Source: Planctomycetota bacterium (lineage in GTDB: Bacteria > Planctomycetota > UBA11346). Taken from it: DNA of 40,783 nt. Positions 8,494 through 16,667 of the stretch are shown in pieces. Location of the stretch: NCBI GenBank assembly GCA_007693455.1, contig REDP01000181.1, positions 1 through 40,783 of the forward strand, given 5' to 3'. Positions within the stretch are counted from its first letter, which is position 1. Every line of letters begins with the position of its first letter. The notes under the pieces are model-generated. The model did not search any database. It saw only the letters and a list, made by a program, of their open reading frames with translations, and was not told the DNA's origin. Made by a program: the position numbers and the translations under genes.

Positions 8494-8862
8494 TCAGACC
8501 ACCTCAGGGGCGAGACTGACGATTTTCATATAATTACGGCCACGCAACTCGCGAGCTACAGCGCCAAAGATGCGCGTTCCACGGGGGTTGCCATCTTTGT
8601 CAATGAGCACAACAGCATTGGAGTCAAAGCGCACATAGCTACCATCTTCACGACGAATTGGGCTCGCTGTGCGCACGATAACCGCCTTGGTAACCGTCTT
8701 TTGCTTGATGTCCGATGTCGGTGTGGCCTTTTTGACTGATACAAGAATAACGTCACCAACGTGAGCATAGCGACGCTTTGAGCCACCAAGCACTTTGATG
8801 CATTGCACCTGGCGGGCACCACTGTTGTCGGCCACGCTGAGCCGGGTTTGCATCTGGATCAT
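8494..8862 (-). CDS. rplN: 50S ribosomal protein L14
   Basis: L14 forms part of the subunit interface and bridge B5/B8. The 122-residue length is exact, with [18 protein letters not shown], the [22 protein letters not shown] block and [21 protein letters not shown] 8862 is the usual family start. Lies 68 bases after rpsQ. Confidence 0.97.
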   Translation of the reverse strand: MIQMQTRLSVADNSGARQVQCIKVLGGSKRRYAHVGDVILVSVKKATPTSDIKQKTVTKAVIVRTASPIRREDGSYVRFDSNAVVLIDKDGNPRGTRIFGAVARELRGRNYMKIVSLAPEVV

Positions 8863-8930
8863 GTTCTCATCTCCGTGCGGTAAAATGTTGCCAGCGTATG
8901 AGCTCGCAACGACAATCTGGACATCTACGC

Positions 8931-9212
8931 TTAAATGGCGCGCTCAAGAACCTTCATAAGGCGCCAACGTTTGGTTTTGGACAGGGGACGAGTTTCGATA
9001 ATCTGCACCTTGTCACCAGTCTTGGAATCATTCTGCTCATCGTGCACATGGAAACGATCGGTGCGACGGAGGAACTTTCCGTACAAGGGATGCTTATAAT
9101 GTTCATCCACCTGGACTACACGGGTTTTGGACATTTTATCCGAGACCACGTATCCAATCACACGCTTACGGCTTCCACGTTGCTGATTCTCGGCGTTAGC
9201 TTCAGTGCTCAT
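8931..9212 (-). CDS. rpsQ: 30S ribosomal protein S17
   Basis: S17 is a primary 16S rRNA-binding protein with an OB-type fold. Motifs [23 protein letters not shown], the conserved [13 protein letters not shown] (usually K..HDE) and [15 protein letters not shown] are clear in 93 residues. The ATG overlaps the rpmC stop as ATGA, indicating translational coupling. Confidence 0.96.
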   Translation of the reverse strand: MSTEANAENQQRGSRKRVIGYVVSDKMSKTRVVQVDEHYKHPLYGKFLRRTDRFHVHDEQNDSKTGDKVQIIETRPLSKTKRWRLMKVLERAI

Positions 9213-9430
9213 GCCTGACCCCCATGAGCAGCGGCACGCTGCTTCTCATTAATGATCGTCTCAATGCGAGCAATATCGCGACGGATGACACGGGCCTTCA
9301 TTCCTAAGCCCTGGCCTTCCACCGACTGCGACAGGCGACCGCGGAACAGTTGCTCTCGCTTGGCGTCGGCCTGCTGACGCAGCTCCTCGATGCTCGTTTC
9401 ACGCAATTCTTGCTTTTCGGAACGCTTCAC
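9209..9430 (-). CDS. rpmC: 50S ribosomal protein L29
   Basis: L29 lies near the tunnel exit, a docking place for trigger factor and SRP. The product has LRETSIEELRQQADAKREQLFRGR and the late RRDIARIETIINEK helix. The track start reaches into rplP; I choose GTG at 9430, which overlaps the rplP stop as GTGA and has AGGAGA six bases upstream. This gives 73 residues, normal for L29. Confidence 0.94.
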   Translation of the reverse strand: MKRSEKQELRETSIEELRQQADAKREQLFRGRLSQSVEGQGLGMKARVIRRDIARIETIINEKQRAAAHGGQA

Positions 9431-9852
9431 AGGTGATCTCCTCGCTTGATCATCCGGCAACGCACAGGCAGTTTGTGCGCTTGCCGACGCAGGGCTTCCC
9501 GCGCCATATCTTCGGTTACACCAGCCAATTCGAAAATGACCGTACCAGCGTCAACCTGGGCACACCAGTAATCCACATTACCCTTACCTTTACCCATGCG
9601 CGTGTCGGCAGGGCGAGAGGTCACTGGGGTGTGCGGGAAAATGCGAATCCACATTTTTCCTACGCGACCTAAGAAGTGGGTCGCAGTCACGCGCGCAGAC
9701 TCAATTTGACGAGAGGTAATCTCTCCGCTCTCAAGGGTCTGAATGGCATAGTCACCAAAAGCCACGGTGTTGCCACGCGTTGCCACGTGACCATGCCGCT
9801 GACCCCGGGTATGTTGCTTACGACGACGAACGTTATTGGGGACCAATGGCAT
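9427..9852 (-). CDS. rplP: 50S ribosomal protein L16
   Basis: L16 organises the A-site region of the 50S subunit. The product (141 residues) has the typical basic N-terminus, then FGDYAIQTLESGEITSRQIE, the VGKMWIRIFPHTPVTSRPADTRMGKGKG block that contacts tRNA, and KLPVRCRMIKR. It begins three bases after rpsC and overlaps rpmC by four bases. Confidence 0.97.
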   Translation of the reverse strand: MPLVPNNVRRRKQHTRGQRHGHVATRGNTVAFGDYAIQTLESGEITSRQIESARVTATHFLGRVGKMWIRIFPHTPVTSRPADTRMGKGKGNVDYWCAQVDAGTVIFELAGVTEDMAREALRRQAHKLPVRCRMIKRGDHL

Positions 9853-9855
9853 GAC

Positions 9856-10494
9856 TCAGTTCTCCTGTTCCTCATAGCGGCCATGATGCATCCACACCCG
9901 TACGCCGATGACGCCATAGGTGGTGCGGGCGATAGCATAACCGTAATCAATATTGGCCTGAAGTTGATTGAGGGGCACCGAACCTTGGCGCTCCGCTTCG
10001 GAGCGAGCAATTTCATTGCCTCCCAATCGCCCAGAAATTTTCACCATACAGCCTTTGGCTCCTTCGCGCATGGCATCTTCTACCGCTCGCTTAATCGCAC
10101 GACGGAATGAACCACGGCGCTCCAGCTGGTCAGCAACGTTTTCCGCCACCAACTGCCCGCATATTTGAGGCTTACGCACCTCAATGATGTTGACTTTAAC
10201 CTTACTTCCGCTGACCTTTTCCAGTTCGCGGGTAACATTATCGATTTCGGCACCACGCTTGCCAATAACCACGCCTGGGCGGCCGCTGTGCAAGGTTACC
10301 GTGAGACGCTCATCTTTGCGCTCGAGATGTATCTTTTCAATGGCAGCACTGCGAAAACGCTTCTTGAGGAATTCGCGGATATGGTGGTCTTGAGCTACCA
10401 TCTTCCCGTAATCGCGCCCACGCGCAAACCACGTGGCACGATGCGGCTCGGTAACACCGATGCGGAAACCCAAGGGATTGATCTTTTGACCCAT
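9856..10494 (-). CDS. rpsC: 30S ribosomal protein S3
   Basis: S3 lines the mRNA entry channel and contributes to helicase activity. The N-terminal MGQKINPLGFRIGVTEPHRATWFA, the KH domain with RPGVVIGKRGAEI and the C-terminal domain with SGRLGGNEIARSEAERQGSVPL are present. At 212 residues it is slightly shorter than the 230-residue E. coli protein because the C-terminal tail ends at RYEEQEN. Standard order between rplV and rplP. Confidence 0.97.
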   Translation of the reverse strand: MGQKINPLGFRIGVTEPHRATWFARGRDYGKMVAQDHHIREFLKKRFRSAAIEKIHLERKDERLTVTLHSGRPGVVIGKRGAEIDNVTRELEKVSGSKVKVNIIEVRKPQICGQLVAENVADQLERRGSFRRAIKRAVEDAMREGAKGCMVKISGRLGGNEIARSEAERQGSVPLNQLQANIDYGYAIARTTYGVIGVRVWMHHGRYEEQEN

Positions 10495-10531
10495 GTGACT
10501 GTATCCTCTATATCGCTAACGGTACGCGGCT

Positions 10532-10924
10532 TTAGCTACTTACCGCAACGGTAATGTGGGTGTTGCGACGGCGGATCACGGCACCACGGCCACGACCACG
10601 TGCATGCCAACGCTTGAAGGTGAACGCTTCGTCAGCAGTCGCATGCACCACCTTGAGATCCATGGGATCAAGGCCTGCCACCTGAGAGGCATTGGCTACA
10701 GCGCTCTGCAAAACCTTACGCACCATGCTCGAAGCACGACGATTATCGAACTCCAACTCGTTGAGTGCATCTTCAACGCGCTTACCGCGAATCAAAGTTG
10801 CCACCAAAGCCACCTTTCGGGGGCTAATACGAGCATTACGCTGTACCGCCTGAAAGCGGTGTGCGCGGCTCAAATTGGCAGCATTTCGGGCGCGCTTGGC
10901 GCTGGCTCGATGTCCGGTACTCAT
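10532..10924 (-). CDS. rplV: 50S ribosomal protein L22
   Basis: L22 reaches into the peptide exit tunnel through a long beta hairpin. The globular part (QRNARISPRKVALVATLIRGKRVEDAL) and hairpin tip region (FKRWHARGRGRGAVIRRRNTHITV) are clear. The first 23 residues form a basic, alanine-rich extension before the core. Length 130. Confidence 0.96.
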   Translation of the reverse strand: MSTGHRASAKRARNAANLSRAHRFQAVQRNARISPRKVALVATLIRGKRVEDALNELEFDNRRASSMVRKVLQSAVANASQVAGLDPMDLKVVHATADEAFTFKRWHARGRGRGAVIRRRNTHITVAVSS

Positions 10925-10943
10925 GTGCTAGAACTCCTTTGAA

Positions 10944-11216
10944 TCACTTCTTCTTACCAGCAGCATGCCCGCGGTAGTTACGGGTTTGCGCGAATTCACC
11001 CAGTTTATGGCCGATCATATTGTCGGTTATCTGAACTTGGATGAAACCTTTGCCGTTATGGACAGCGAAGATGTGGCCAATGAAATCAGGAACAACCGTA
11101 CAGGCACGCGACCAGGTTTTGATCGGTTGACGGCTATTGCCTTCTTCCTTTTGACGCTCAACCCTAGCTAGGAGCTTAAGATCGACGTACGGACCTTTTT
11201 TCGAACTACGACTCAT
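10944..11216 (-). CDS. rpsS: 30S ribosomal protein S19
   Basis: S19 of the 30S head, pairing with S13. The 90-residue product begins [16 protein letters not shown] and contains [27 protein letters not shown] and [24 protein letters not shown], all family-defining. Start at 11216 follows rplB by 47 bases. Confidence 0.97.
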   Translation of the reverse strand: MSRSSKKGPYVDLKLLARVERQKEEGNSRQPIKTWSRACTVVPDFIGHIFAVHNGKGFIQVQITDNMIGHKLGEFAQTRNYRGHAAGKKK

Positions 11217-11263
11217 GATGGACTACCTTCTACCTCGTTGATCGATAATACGGACACCAGGAC

Positions 11264-12091
11264 CTACTTCTTCCGCCGGCGGATAATCAGGGCGCTGGAA
11301 GGTTTATTACGCTTACGGGTCTTAACTCCGTCGATGAGACCCGTGGGCGAACAGTGCTGGCGACCACCATTGGAATGCCCCTCACCACCACCCAAGGGGT
11401 GGGCAACAGGATTCATGGCGTTACCGCGGACCGTTGGACGAATGCCCAACCAGCGTTTACGGCCAGCCTTACCAAGGCTACGCAGGTTAAACTCAGAGTT
11501 ACCCACTTCACCAATAGTAGCACGGCAGTCAGCATGCAGGCGACGCAGCTCACCCGATGGCAGCAGAACCACAGCCTGATTGCCATCAATGGCCATAAGG
11601 CGCACATGGGTACCCGCCGACCGGGCAATCTGTCCACCGTGACCAATGCTCATCTCGACATTATGCACCGACATTCCCTGGGGAATATCGCGCAAACGCA
11701 TGGCATTACCAACGGTCGGCTCGACCGGCGTATTGGAACTGACGATTCGCTGTCCCTGCTGCATACCCTTGGCCGCGAGCACATAACGCTTCTCGCCATC
11801 CATGTAATGGATCAGTGCGATACGGCAGTTACGATTAGGATCGTATTCAATGTGTTTTACCAGGCCCTCGATATCCAGCTTATTGCGCTTGAAATCGATG
11901 ATGCGGTACAGACGACGATGGCCACCGCCACGATGGCGTACGGTAATACGACCCTGATTATTGCGGCCAGAATGCTTTTTCAGCACTTCAGTCAGCGATT
12001 TCTCAGGTCGATTACGCGTGACTTCAGCGAAATCAGGCATGGTCGCATGACGCGTACCCGGTGAGTAGGGCTTGAGCTTACGTAGTGCCAT
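11264..12091 (-). CDS. rplB: 50S ribosomal protein L2
   Basis: L2 is needed for subunit association and peptidyl transfer. The 275-residue product contains [45 protein letters not shown] and [11 protein letters not shown]. The end differs from the usual SPWGKPTKG form: it reads [19 protein letters not shown], a variant I recall from planctomycete proteins. The stop codon is TAG at the expected C-terminus (RRRKK), a useful control for the ureC stop. Confidence 0.97.
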   Translation of the reverse strand: MALRKLKPYSPGTRHATMPDFAEVTRNRPEKSLTEVLKKHSGRNNQGRITVRHRGGGHRRLYRIIDFKRNKLDIEGLVKHIEYDPNRNCRIALIHYMDGEKRYVLAAKGMQQGQRIVSSNTPVEPTVGNAMRLRDIPQGMSVHNVEMSIGHGGQIARSAGTHVRLMAIDGNQAVVLLPSGELRRLHADCRATIGEVGNSEFNLRSLGKAGRKRWLGIRPTVRGNAMNPVAHPLGGGEGHSNGGRQHCSPTGLIDGVKTRKRNKPSSALIIRRRKK

Positions 12092-12092
12092 A

Positions 12093-12371
12093 TCACACTC
12101 CCTCGATAAATTCGCCTTCGGCGAGCGTCACATAAGCCTTTTTCCAGGATGCAGTTGTGCCAGTCCCAAGGCGGGTGCGGCGCTGCTTGCCACGGCAGTT
12201 CATAGTACGCACCGCCGAAACTTTTACCTTAAAGATCTCCTGAATCGCTTCGCGAATCTGAATCTTATTGGCCTGGGGATGCACCTTAAACGTATAGGTG
12301 TTGAGCTTGTTTTGCAGATGGACGGTCTTCTCTGTAAGCCGTGGCCGCTCAATTACATTATAGGGATTCAT
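12093..12371 (-). CDS. rplW: 50S ribosomal protein L23
   Basis: L23 lies at the tunnel exit and docks trigger factor and SRP. The 92-residue product has [39 protein letters not shown] and [30 protein letters not shown]. The ATG overlaps the rplD stop (ATGA), so translation is coupled; the stop is two bases before rplB. Confidence 0.96.
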   Translation of the reverse strand: MNPYNVIERPRLTEKTVHLQNKLNTYTFKVHPQANKIQIREAIQEIFKVKVSAVRTMNCRGKQRRTRLGTGTTASWKKAYVTLAEGEFIEGV

Positions 12372-13006
12372 TGACTTAACTCCTGCACCAGAGCGTCGAG
12401 GGCGCCCGCAGTGAACACCAAATTGTGCCGCTGCAAGACGGGGCCCGCACTCAAATTGCGCCGCTCAATCACTTCCACTTTTGGGATATTGCGGGCGGAA
12501 AGATACAAATGCTTGTCGTAGCCTTCACTTACCAGCAGAACACCAGCTCCAGCCAGACCACTACCCTTGAGAAAGGCTTGAATGTGCTTGGTCGCTGGCT
12601 TGTCCTGCAACTGCGTTTCCAGGCCTTCGACAGCAAACAAACGGCCTGACTCCAGGCGATAACGGATGCTTGAGCGCGTGGCCAAGCGGCGCTGCCTGCG
12701 CGGCAGAGCGTATGAATAATCGCGTGGCTTGGGACCATGGGCACGACCACCGCCAACCCAAATAGGCCCACGGGTAGTACCCGCACGGGCACGGCCGGTA
12801 CCCTTTTGGCGCCAGGGCTTCTTGGAGCCACCTGCCACCTGGCCACGGGACTTGGTGTTATGACTACCCTGACGCTGGGATGCCAAGTAGGCAATAAGCG
12901 CCTCTTTGAGTAAGGGTCGACGCACAGCCTTGTCTAAGGCCTTGGGGTCGATTTCAATTTCGCGGGTCTGGGACCCAGTGTGATCATAAACGGGGATGGC
13001 TACCAT
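12368..13006 (-). CDS. rplD: 50S ribosomal protein L4
   Basis: L4 binds 23S rRNA and lines the exit tunnel; in E. coli it also represses the S10 operon through the leader. The extended loop [36 protein letters not shown] is intact, followed by the C-terminal Rossmann-like part ([20 protein letters not shown]). Length 212. A structured leader exists upstream of rpsJ, but no L4 site can be proven from sequence alone. Confidence 0.97.
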   Translation of the reverse strand: MVAIPVYDHTGSQTREIEIDPKALDKAVRRPLLKEALIAYLASQRQGSHNTKSRGQVAGGSKKPWRQKGTGRARAGTTRGPIWVGGGRAHGPKPRDYSYALPRRQRRLATRSSIRYRLESGRLFAVEGLETQLQDKPATKHIQAFLKGSGLAGAGVLLVSEGYDKHLYLSARNIPKVEVIERRNLSAGPVLQRHNLVFTAGALDALVQELSQ

Positions 13007-13029
13007 GATTATCTCGCGCTCCTATCAAT

Positions 13030-13641
13030 TCAGCCGTTTTGCCGGATACCTACAAGTCCGCCGTTGGGTCCAGGGACAGCACCCTTTACCACTAGCAGCT
13101 CTTGATCAGCATCAATTTTTACGATGGAGAGGTTGCGCACAGTCACCTGCTCAGACCCCATATGACCAGCCATTTTCTTATTCTTAAACACTTTACCGGG
13201 ATCCATGCGGCAACCAATGGCGCCAGGACCACGATGCTTTTGGGTGCCGTGGGTTGCGCCATGTCCAGCAAAGTTATGCCGCTTCATAACACCGGCAAAG
13301 CCTTTGCCCTTGGATATGGCAGTCACATCAACGCGGACCTCGGCATCGAGCACATCGACACCAACCTTGGCACCTACCTCAATATCCGAGAGCACTGGGA
13401 TCTCGCGTAGAAATTGACGCGGGGCCACATCTGTCTTTTTATATTCACCGGCCAAAGGCTTACTCTTGACCTTTTTACGGCGGTCACCGCAAGCCACTTT
13501 CAGCGCCTCATAACCATGGCGCTCCTGTGACTTCACTTCGACTACTTCATTGGGAATCACGCGAATAACTGTCACGGGCGTAGCCACGTCACCGTCATAC
13601 ACACGAGTCATACCAATTTTTGTACCATAGATCGCTGGCAT
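13030..13641 (-). CDS. rplC: 50S ribosomal protein L3
   Basis: L3 initiates 50S assembly and reaches the peptidyl transferase centre. [18 protein letters not shown] begins the protein, and the core loop [27 protein letters not shown], carrying the Gln that PrmB may methylate, is complete. The end, [36 protein letters not shown], is typical. Length 203; AGGAGATCT precedes the ATG. Confidence 0.97.
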   Translation of the reverse strand: MPAIYGTKIGMTRVYDGDVATPVTVIRVIPNEVVEVKSQERHGYEALKVACGDRRKKVKSKPLAGEYKKTDVAPRQFLREIPVLSDIEVGAKVGVDVLDAEVRVDVTAISKGKGFAGVMKRHNFAGHGATHGTQKHRGPGAIGCRMDPGKVFKNKKMAGHMGSEQVTVRNLSIVKIDADQELLVVKGAVPGPNGGLVGIRQNG

Positions 13642-13668
13642 GGTTCAGATCTCCTTGGGACTCGCTCG

Positions 13669-13983
13669 TCAGCGCACAGTCTGGCGAATGGTGATGTCGA
13701 CACCTGCGGGCACGTCGACGCGGGAGAACAGCTCATTGGTCTTGGCCGTAGGATCGAGAATCTCTACCATGCGTTTATGGGTACGAATCTCGAACTGCTC
13801 TCGCGACTTCTTATTGACGTGCGGCGAGCGTAGCACGGTAAACTTTTCGACACGCGTTGGCAACGGAATCGGGCCTGCTACCTTGGCTCCGGTACGCTTT
13901 GCGGTATCGACAATATCCTGAACAGCTTTATCCAGAATGCGGTGATCATAGGCTTCAAGCCGGATCTTAATTTTTTCACTCAC
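13669..13983 (-). CDS. rpsJ: 30S ribosomal protein S10
   Basis: S10 belongs to the 30S head and also serves antitermination as NusE. The protein contains [62 protein letters not shown] and [11 protein letters not shown] choose GTG 13983 (VSEKIKIRL), with AGGGAG six bases upstream, rather than the track start seven codons earlier; this gives 104 residues, normal for S10. It is the first gene of the cluster here; no fusA/tufA precede it, since the neighbour is divergent. Confidence 0.95.
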   Translation of the reverse strand: MSEKIKIRLEAYDHRILDKAVQDIVDTAKRTGAKVAGPIPLPTRVEKFTVLRSPHVNKKSREQFEIRTHKRMVEILDPTAKTNELFSRVDVPAGVDITIRQTVR

Positions 13984-14146
13984 GAGCAACTCCCTGAAAC
14001 CCAACGCACAGGCGCCGACGAGCTTCCCCCCCGCATTAATATCTCGATCGACATCAACACGGGCAGCTATGAGACCAGATTCTCACCATGAGAGTGGTCA
14101 GCTGTTGACATGACCCTTAACTGAAAATGCAGCGGGGATTCCTGTC

Positions 14147-14191
14147 CTTACTGGGCGCAGATCGATGGTTTATCGATAGGTCCCCAGTAAG
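14147..14191 (-). promoter_or_regulatory. Nested hairpin in the rpsJ leader
   Basis: CTTACTGGG (14147-14155) pairs perfectly with CCCAGTAAG (14183-14191), and within it ATCGAT (14161-14166) pairs with ATCGAT (14172-14177) around a 5-base loop. The nested form lies about 165-210 bases before rpsJ. Leader RNA that binds a ribosomal protein is a reasonable guess, because E. coli uses L4 this way, but no homology to that leader is visible. Confidence 0.45.
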
Positions 14192-14213
14192 TAAGGCATT
14201 GCCCTACCCCACC

Positions 14214-14234
14214 TGGCTTCGATCTACGAAGCCA
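14214..14234 (-). promoter_or_regulatory. Perfect 8-bp hairpin in the rpsJ leader
   Basis: TGGCTTCG (14214-14221) and CGAAGCCA (14227-14234) form a perfect stem around ATCTA. It lies just upstream (on the minus strand) of the nested hairpin, so the two would be consecutive stem-loops of one leader RNA. No U-run follows. Confidence 0.45.
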
Positions 14235-14364
14235 TACCACTACCAGGGGGTCGGGCCTGATAGGGTACCGGCGAGAGGTCCGAGCCTGGAGTGGCACGTA
14301 CGTCACACGGGAGGCGGGATGGTAGAGCGAACGAGAGGAGCGCAAGATCTTTTTTCTCGGCCAG

Positions 14365-14430
14365 CTCTTTTTGGCTCACCAGCCACCTCTTTTTGGCTCA
14401 CCAGCCACCTCTTTCTCGGCTTACCAGATG
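14365..14430 (+). repeat. 22-base tandem repeat, about three copies
   Basis: CTCTTTTTGGCTCACCAGCC plus AC occurs twice exactly (14365-14386 and 14387-14408), followed by a degenerate third copy CTCTTTCTCGGCTTACCAGA (14409-14428). A further weak copy (TCTTTTTTCTCGGCCAG) precedes the first. It lies 160 bases before the TPR-like gene. Could be a slippage-prone spacer or a set of protein binding sites. Confidence 0.85.
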
Positions 14431-14591
14431 CACTGGGAATCAGCCAACGATGACACAAGCCACCACCTGGAAAGCATTCGACACTGGACACTTTGCGCCG
14501 CATTACATCATGCGGGCCCAGTAATACAAGCCGTTCAGCAATGCTCGGCGGAGCCCCTTTCAATAATCCCTTCTTCGAGGATTCTTTCATC

Positions 14592-15419
14592 ATGGCCGAT
14601 CAAACCCCTTCGACTGCCTATTCCGATCCTTTTTATGATCGCCTTGAACGCACCTTCCATTGGCTTGGCAGACGCTGGCTAATCGTTGTGGCAGCCATTA
14701 TTGTCGCCGTGATTATTGCCGTCAGCCTGCGCTACAGTGCCGCAACTAGCCCTGAGGCAGCCAGCGCTGCCGCCCTTCATCAAGCGCAACAAGGCGGCCA
14801 GCGGGCTCTCGCCACTTTTGCTGCTGATGAAGAATTTACCCCTGAATCACGCGCCCGTGCCGCACTTTCGGTGAGCCAACAAGCCCTTGAAGAAGGCGAC
14901 CTCGAGCGCTCCCTACGCTTTGCCCGATTAGCCCGCGATTTGGCGGAAGAATCCACGCTTGCGAATTTGCGCGCGGCCGCCCACATGACCCTAGCCGCCA
15001 CCCTTGAAGCCAACGGTGATGTCAGCGAGGCCATTGAAGCTTACCGCTGGGTGGTCAGCTCCTTTCGTGGTCAACTCACCACCTACACCCGCAGCGCAGA
15101 TGTGAGCGCCGCCCTTCTATTGGCTGATAAGGCTGACAGTAACCCGGACCCAGAAGAGGCCACGGAACAACGACGCGAGGCCCTGAATATCCTTGCCGAC
15201 TACGCCAACAGCGATCCGCGCGATGGTGGCGAAATCGTTATCGCCGCAGCCACCTGGCGCTACTATCAATTACGTCGTAATTTTCCCGAACTGAGCCGCC
15301 AACTTGACCAGGAGTTAGGCCTCGAAAGCGATGACCACGCCGTTGATAGCAGCGAAGATCCCGCCCTTGAAATGTCCGCTCCCGCGCCGGACCTCGAGGC
15401 GGAACTGGGCCACGAATAA
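14592..15419 (+). CDS. Membrane-anchored TPR-like protein (YfgM-like architecture)
   Basis: From ATG 14592 the 275-residue product has a short cytoplasmic N-terminus, one transmembrane segment (about residues 29-47, WLIVVAAIIVAVIIAVSL) and an alanine-rich helical body with tetratricopeptide character: ARAALSVSQQALEEGDLERSL and ANGDVSEAIEAYRWVVSSF. The C-terminus is acidic. This layout resembles YfgM, the periplasmic chaperone-like ancillary of SecYEG, but the similarity is architectural. GAGG lies 11 bases upstream; the track's start 33 codons earlier would give a tail of low plausibility. A hairpin and then metF follow. Confidence 0.75.
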   Translation: MADQTPSTAYSDPFYDRLERTFHWLGRRWLIVVAAIIVAVIIAVSLRYSAATSPEAASAAALHQAQQGGQRALATFAADEEFTPESRARAALSVSQQALEEGDLERSLRFARLARDLAEESTLANLRAAAHMTLAATLEANGDVSEAIEAYRWVVSSFRGQLTTYTRSADVSAALLLADKADSNPDPEEATEQRREALNILADYANSDPRDGGEIVIAAATWRYYQLRRNFPELSRQLDQELGLESDDHAVDSSEDPALEMSAPAPDLEAELGHE

Positions 15420-15444
15420 TCTGGTCACACGAGCGCAGTATTAC

Positions 15445-15480
15445 CCATCCATCGTTTTATGTTGATATAACGATGGATGG
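15445..15480 (+). promoter_or_regulatory. 12-bp hairpin immediately before metF
   Basis: CCATCCATCGTT (15445-15456) pairs perfectly with AACGATGGATGG (15469-15480) around 12 bases. It ends six bases before the metF ATG, so the 3' arm contains the only purine-rich sequence (GGATGG) able to act as the metF ribosome binding site. It may sequester translation start, or terminate the upstream gene, though no U-run follows. Confidence 0.55.
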
Positions 15481-15486
15481 AACACA

Positions 15487-16416
15487 ATGTCATTCATGCG
15501 CCTGGATCACATACTACAGCGAGGCAAACGCTGCCTCAGTTACGAGTTTTTTCCGCCTAAAAGCGACCGCGCTTGGTATACGCTCGAAGATACCATTACC
15601 CAGCTTGCGGGGCTCGGTCCTGATTTTGTTTCGGTAACGTATGGTGCTGGTGGCTCGACCCGAGCCAAAACACGAGAAGTTATTGAGCATATTCAACGCA
15701 ATAGCCCCCTAACCGCCATGGCACACCTTACTTGCGTTGGCGCCACGGTAGCGGAAATCCGCGGCCTTCTTGATGAATATCACCATGCAGGGATTGAAAA
15801 TATCCTGGCCCTCCGTGGCGACCCCCCTCGTGATCAAGGCGCCTTTACGGTCACCCCTGGCGGCTGCGCGCATTCCAACGAACTCCTCCAGGTGGTGGCT
15901 GCTGATGGACGTTTTGCCAGCGTTGGCGCAGCCTATCCCGAGGGGCATCCTGATAGCCCCAGTCGTGAAGAAGACTGGGGACATCTTCTTGAAAAGTTCG
16001 ATAATGGCGCCTGTGCCGCCATTACTCAATGCATTTTTGATAGCAAAGACTACTGCGAGCTTTTGCAGTGGGTAGAACATCGCCGCAAGGGCAGCACCAT
16101 CATTCCTGGAATTCTCACGGTGGTTGACTATCCAGCCATCGAACGATTCTCTTCTTTTTGCGGCGCAACCATCCCACAGGCTCTCAAAGAGCTGATGGAA
16201 CCCCTGCAAGAGCGCCCGAGCGCGGCGCGCGCAGCTGGCATAGCTTATACCATTCACCTCTGCCGAGAACTCCTCGACCTAGGTGCGCCGGGCATTCATA
16301 TTTACGCCTTAAATCGCAGCACCGCGGCGGCCGAAATCACCACCGCACTACGTGACAGCGGCCACCTCCCGCAGCCATACACTGAAACAGAGCTTCGACG
16401 TGGGCCCCTCTCCTGA
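15487..16416 (+). CDS. metF: Methylenetetrahydrofolate reductase
   Basis: Reduces 5,10-methylene-THF to 5-methyl-THF with FAD, supplying the methyl group for methionine synthesis. The 309-residue TIM-barrel protein shows YEFFPPK with catalytic Glu20, DFVSVTYGAGGSTR (46-59), NILALRGDPP (105-114), the GAAYPEGHP block (147-155) and ACAAITQ (175-181). Length and order fit bacterial MetF. The gene starts six bases after a stable hairpin that covers its likely ribosome binding site. No S-adenosylmethionine riboswitch is visible upstream. Confidence 0.95.
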   Translation: MSFMRLDHILQRGKRCLSYEFFPPKSDRAWYTLEDTITQLAGLGPDFVSVTYGAGGSTRAKTREVIEHIQRNSPLTAMAHLTCVGATVAEIRGLLDEYHHAGIENILALRGDPPRDQGAFTVTPGGCAHSNELLQVVAADGRFASVGAAYPEGHPDSPSREEDWGHLLEKFDNGACAAITQCIFDSKDYCELLQWVEHRRKGSTIIPGILTVVDYPAIERFSSFCGATIPQALKELMEPLQERPSAARAAGIAYTIHLCRELLDLGAPGIHIYALNRSTAAAEITTALRDSGHLPQPYTETELRRGPLS

Positions 16417-16429
16417 GTAACGAGGGGCC
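16403..16429 (+). terminator. Hairpin at the metF stop codon
   Basis: GGCCCCTC (16403-16410) pairs with GAGGGGCC (16422-16429) around an 11-base loop that contains the metF stop TGA. The stem is GC-rich but no U-run follows, so termination is plausible rather than shown. Confidence 0.4.
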
Positions 16430-16667
16430 GAATCAGCCGAGCCTCAAATAGCCACCGTTTACAGCCAAAATAACGGGCTAGAGGGCGCCTTTTGGTTAGC
16501 GCTGAATGGGGATGGCGGCACCTCACACCACCCCATGGCAACCCTAAAGCCCACTTGCACGATACGATCCGCAGGAGTACTACCGCGGCCAGGCGACAAG
16601 GACGGTGCTTACCCCCCCATATGAGGGCGAACCAACGCTACAGATGGGGCGCTATTGCGGTTTGAGC

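Larger units (their letters stand above)
13984..14591. other. Divergent intergenic region with structured S10 leader
   Basis: About 600 bases separate rpsJ (minus) from the TPR-like gene (plus). No supported gene is present; small track ORFs here have no family resemblance. The part nearest rpsJ holds two clear hairpins (14147-14191, 14214-14234), consistent with a long 5' leader for the ribosomal operon. The part nearer the plus-strand gene holds 22-base tandem repeats. I could not identify convincing -35/-10 boxes on either strand. Confidence 0.6.

Noticed and set aside
14005-14345. A small RNA or tRNA in the rpsJ leader region
   Set aside because: The stems do not form a cloverleaf and no T-loop or anticodon arm is recognisable.
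14365-14430. Tandem repeats as a possible CRISPR array
   Set aside because: The copies are directly adjacent with no unique spacers, and no cas genes are present.
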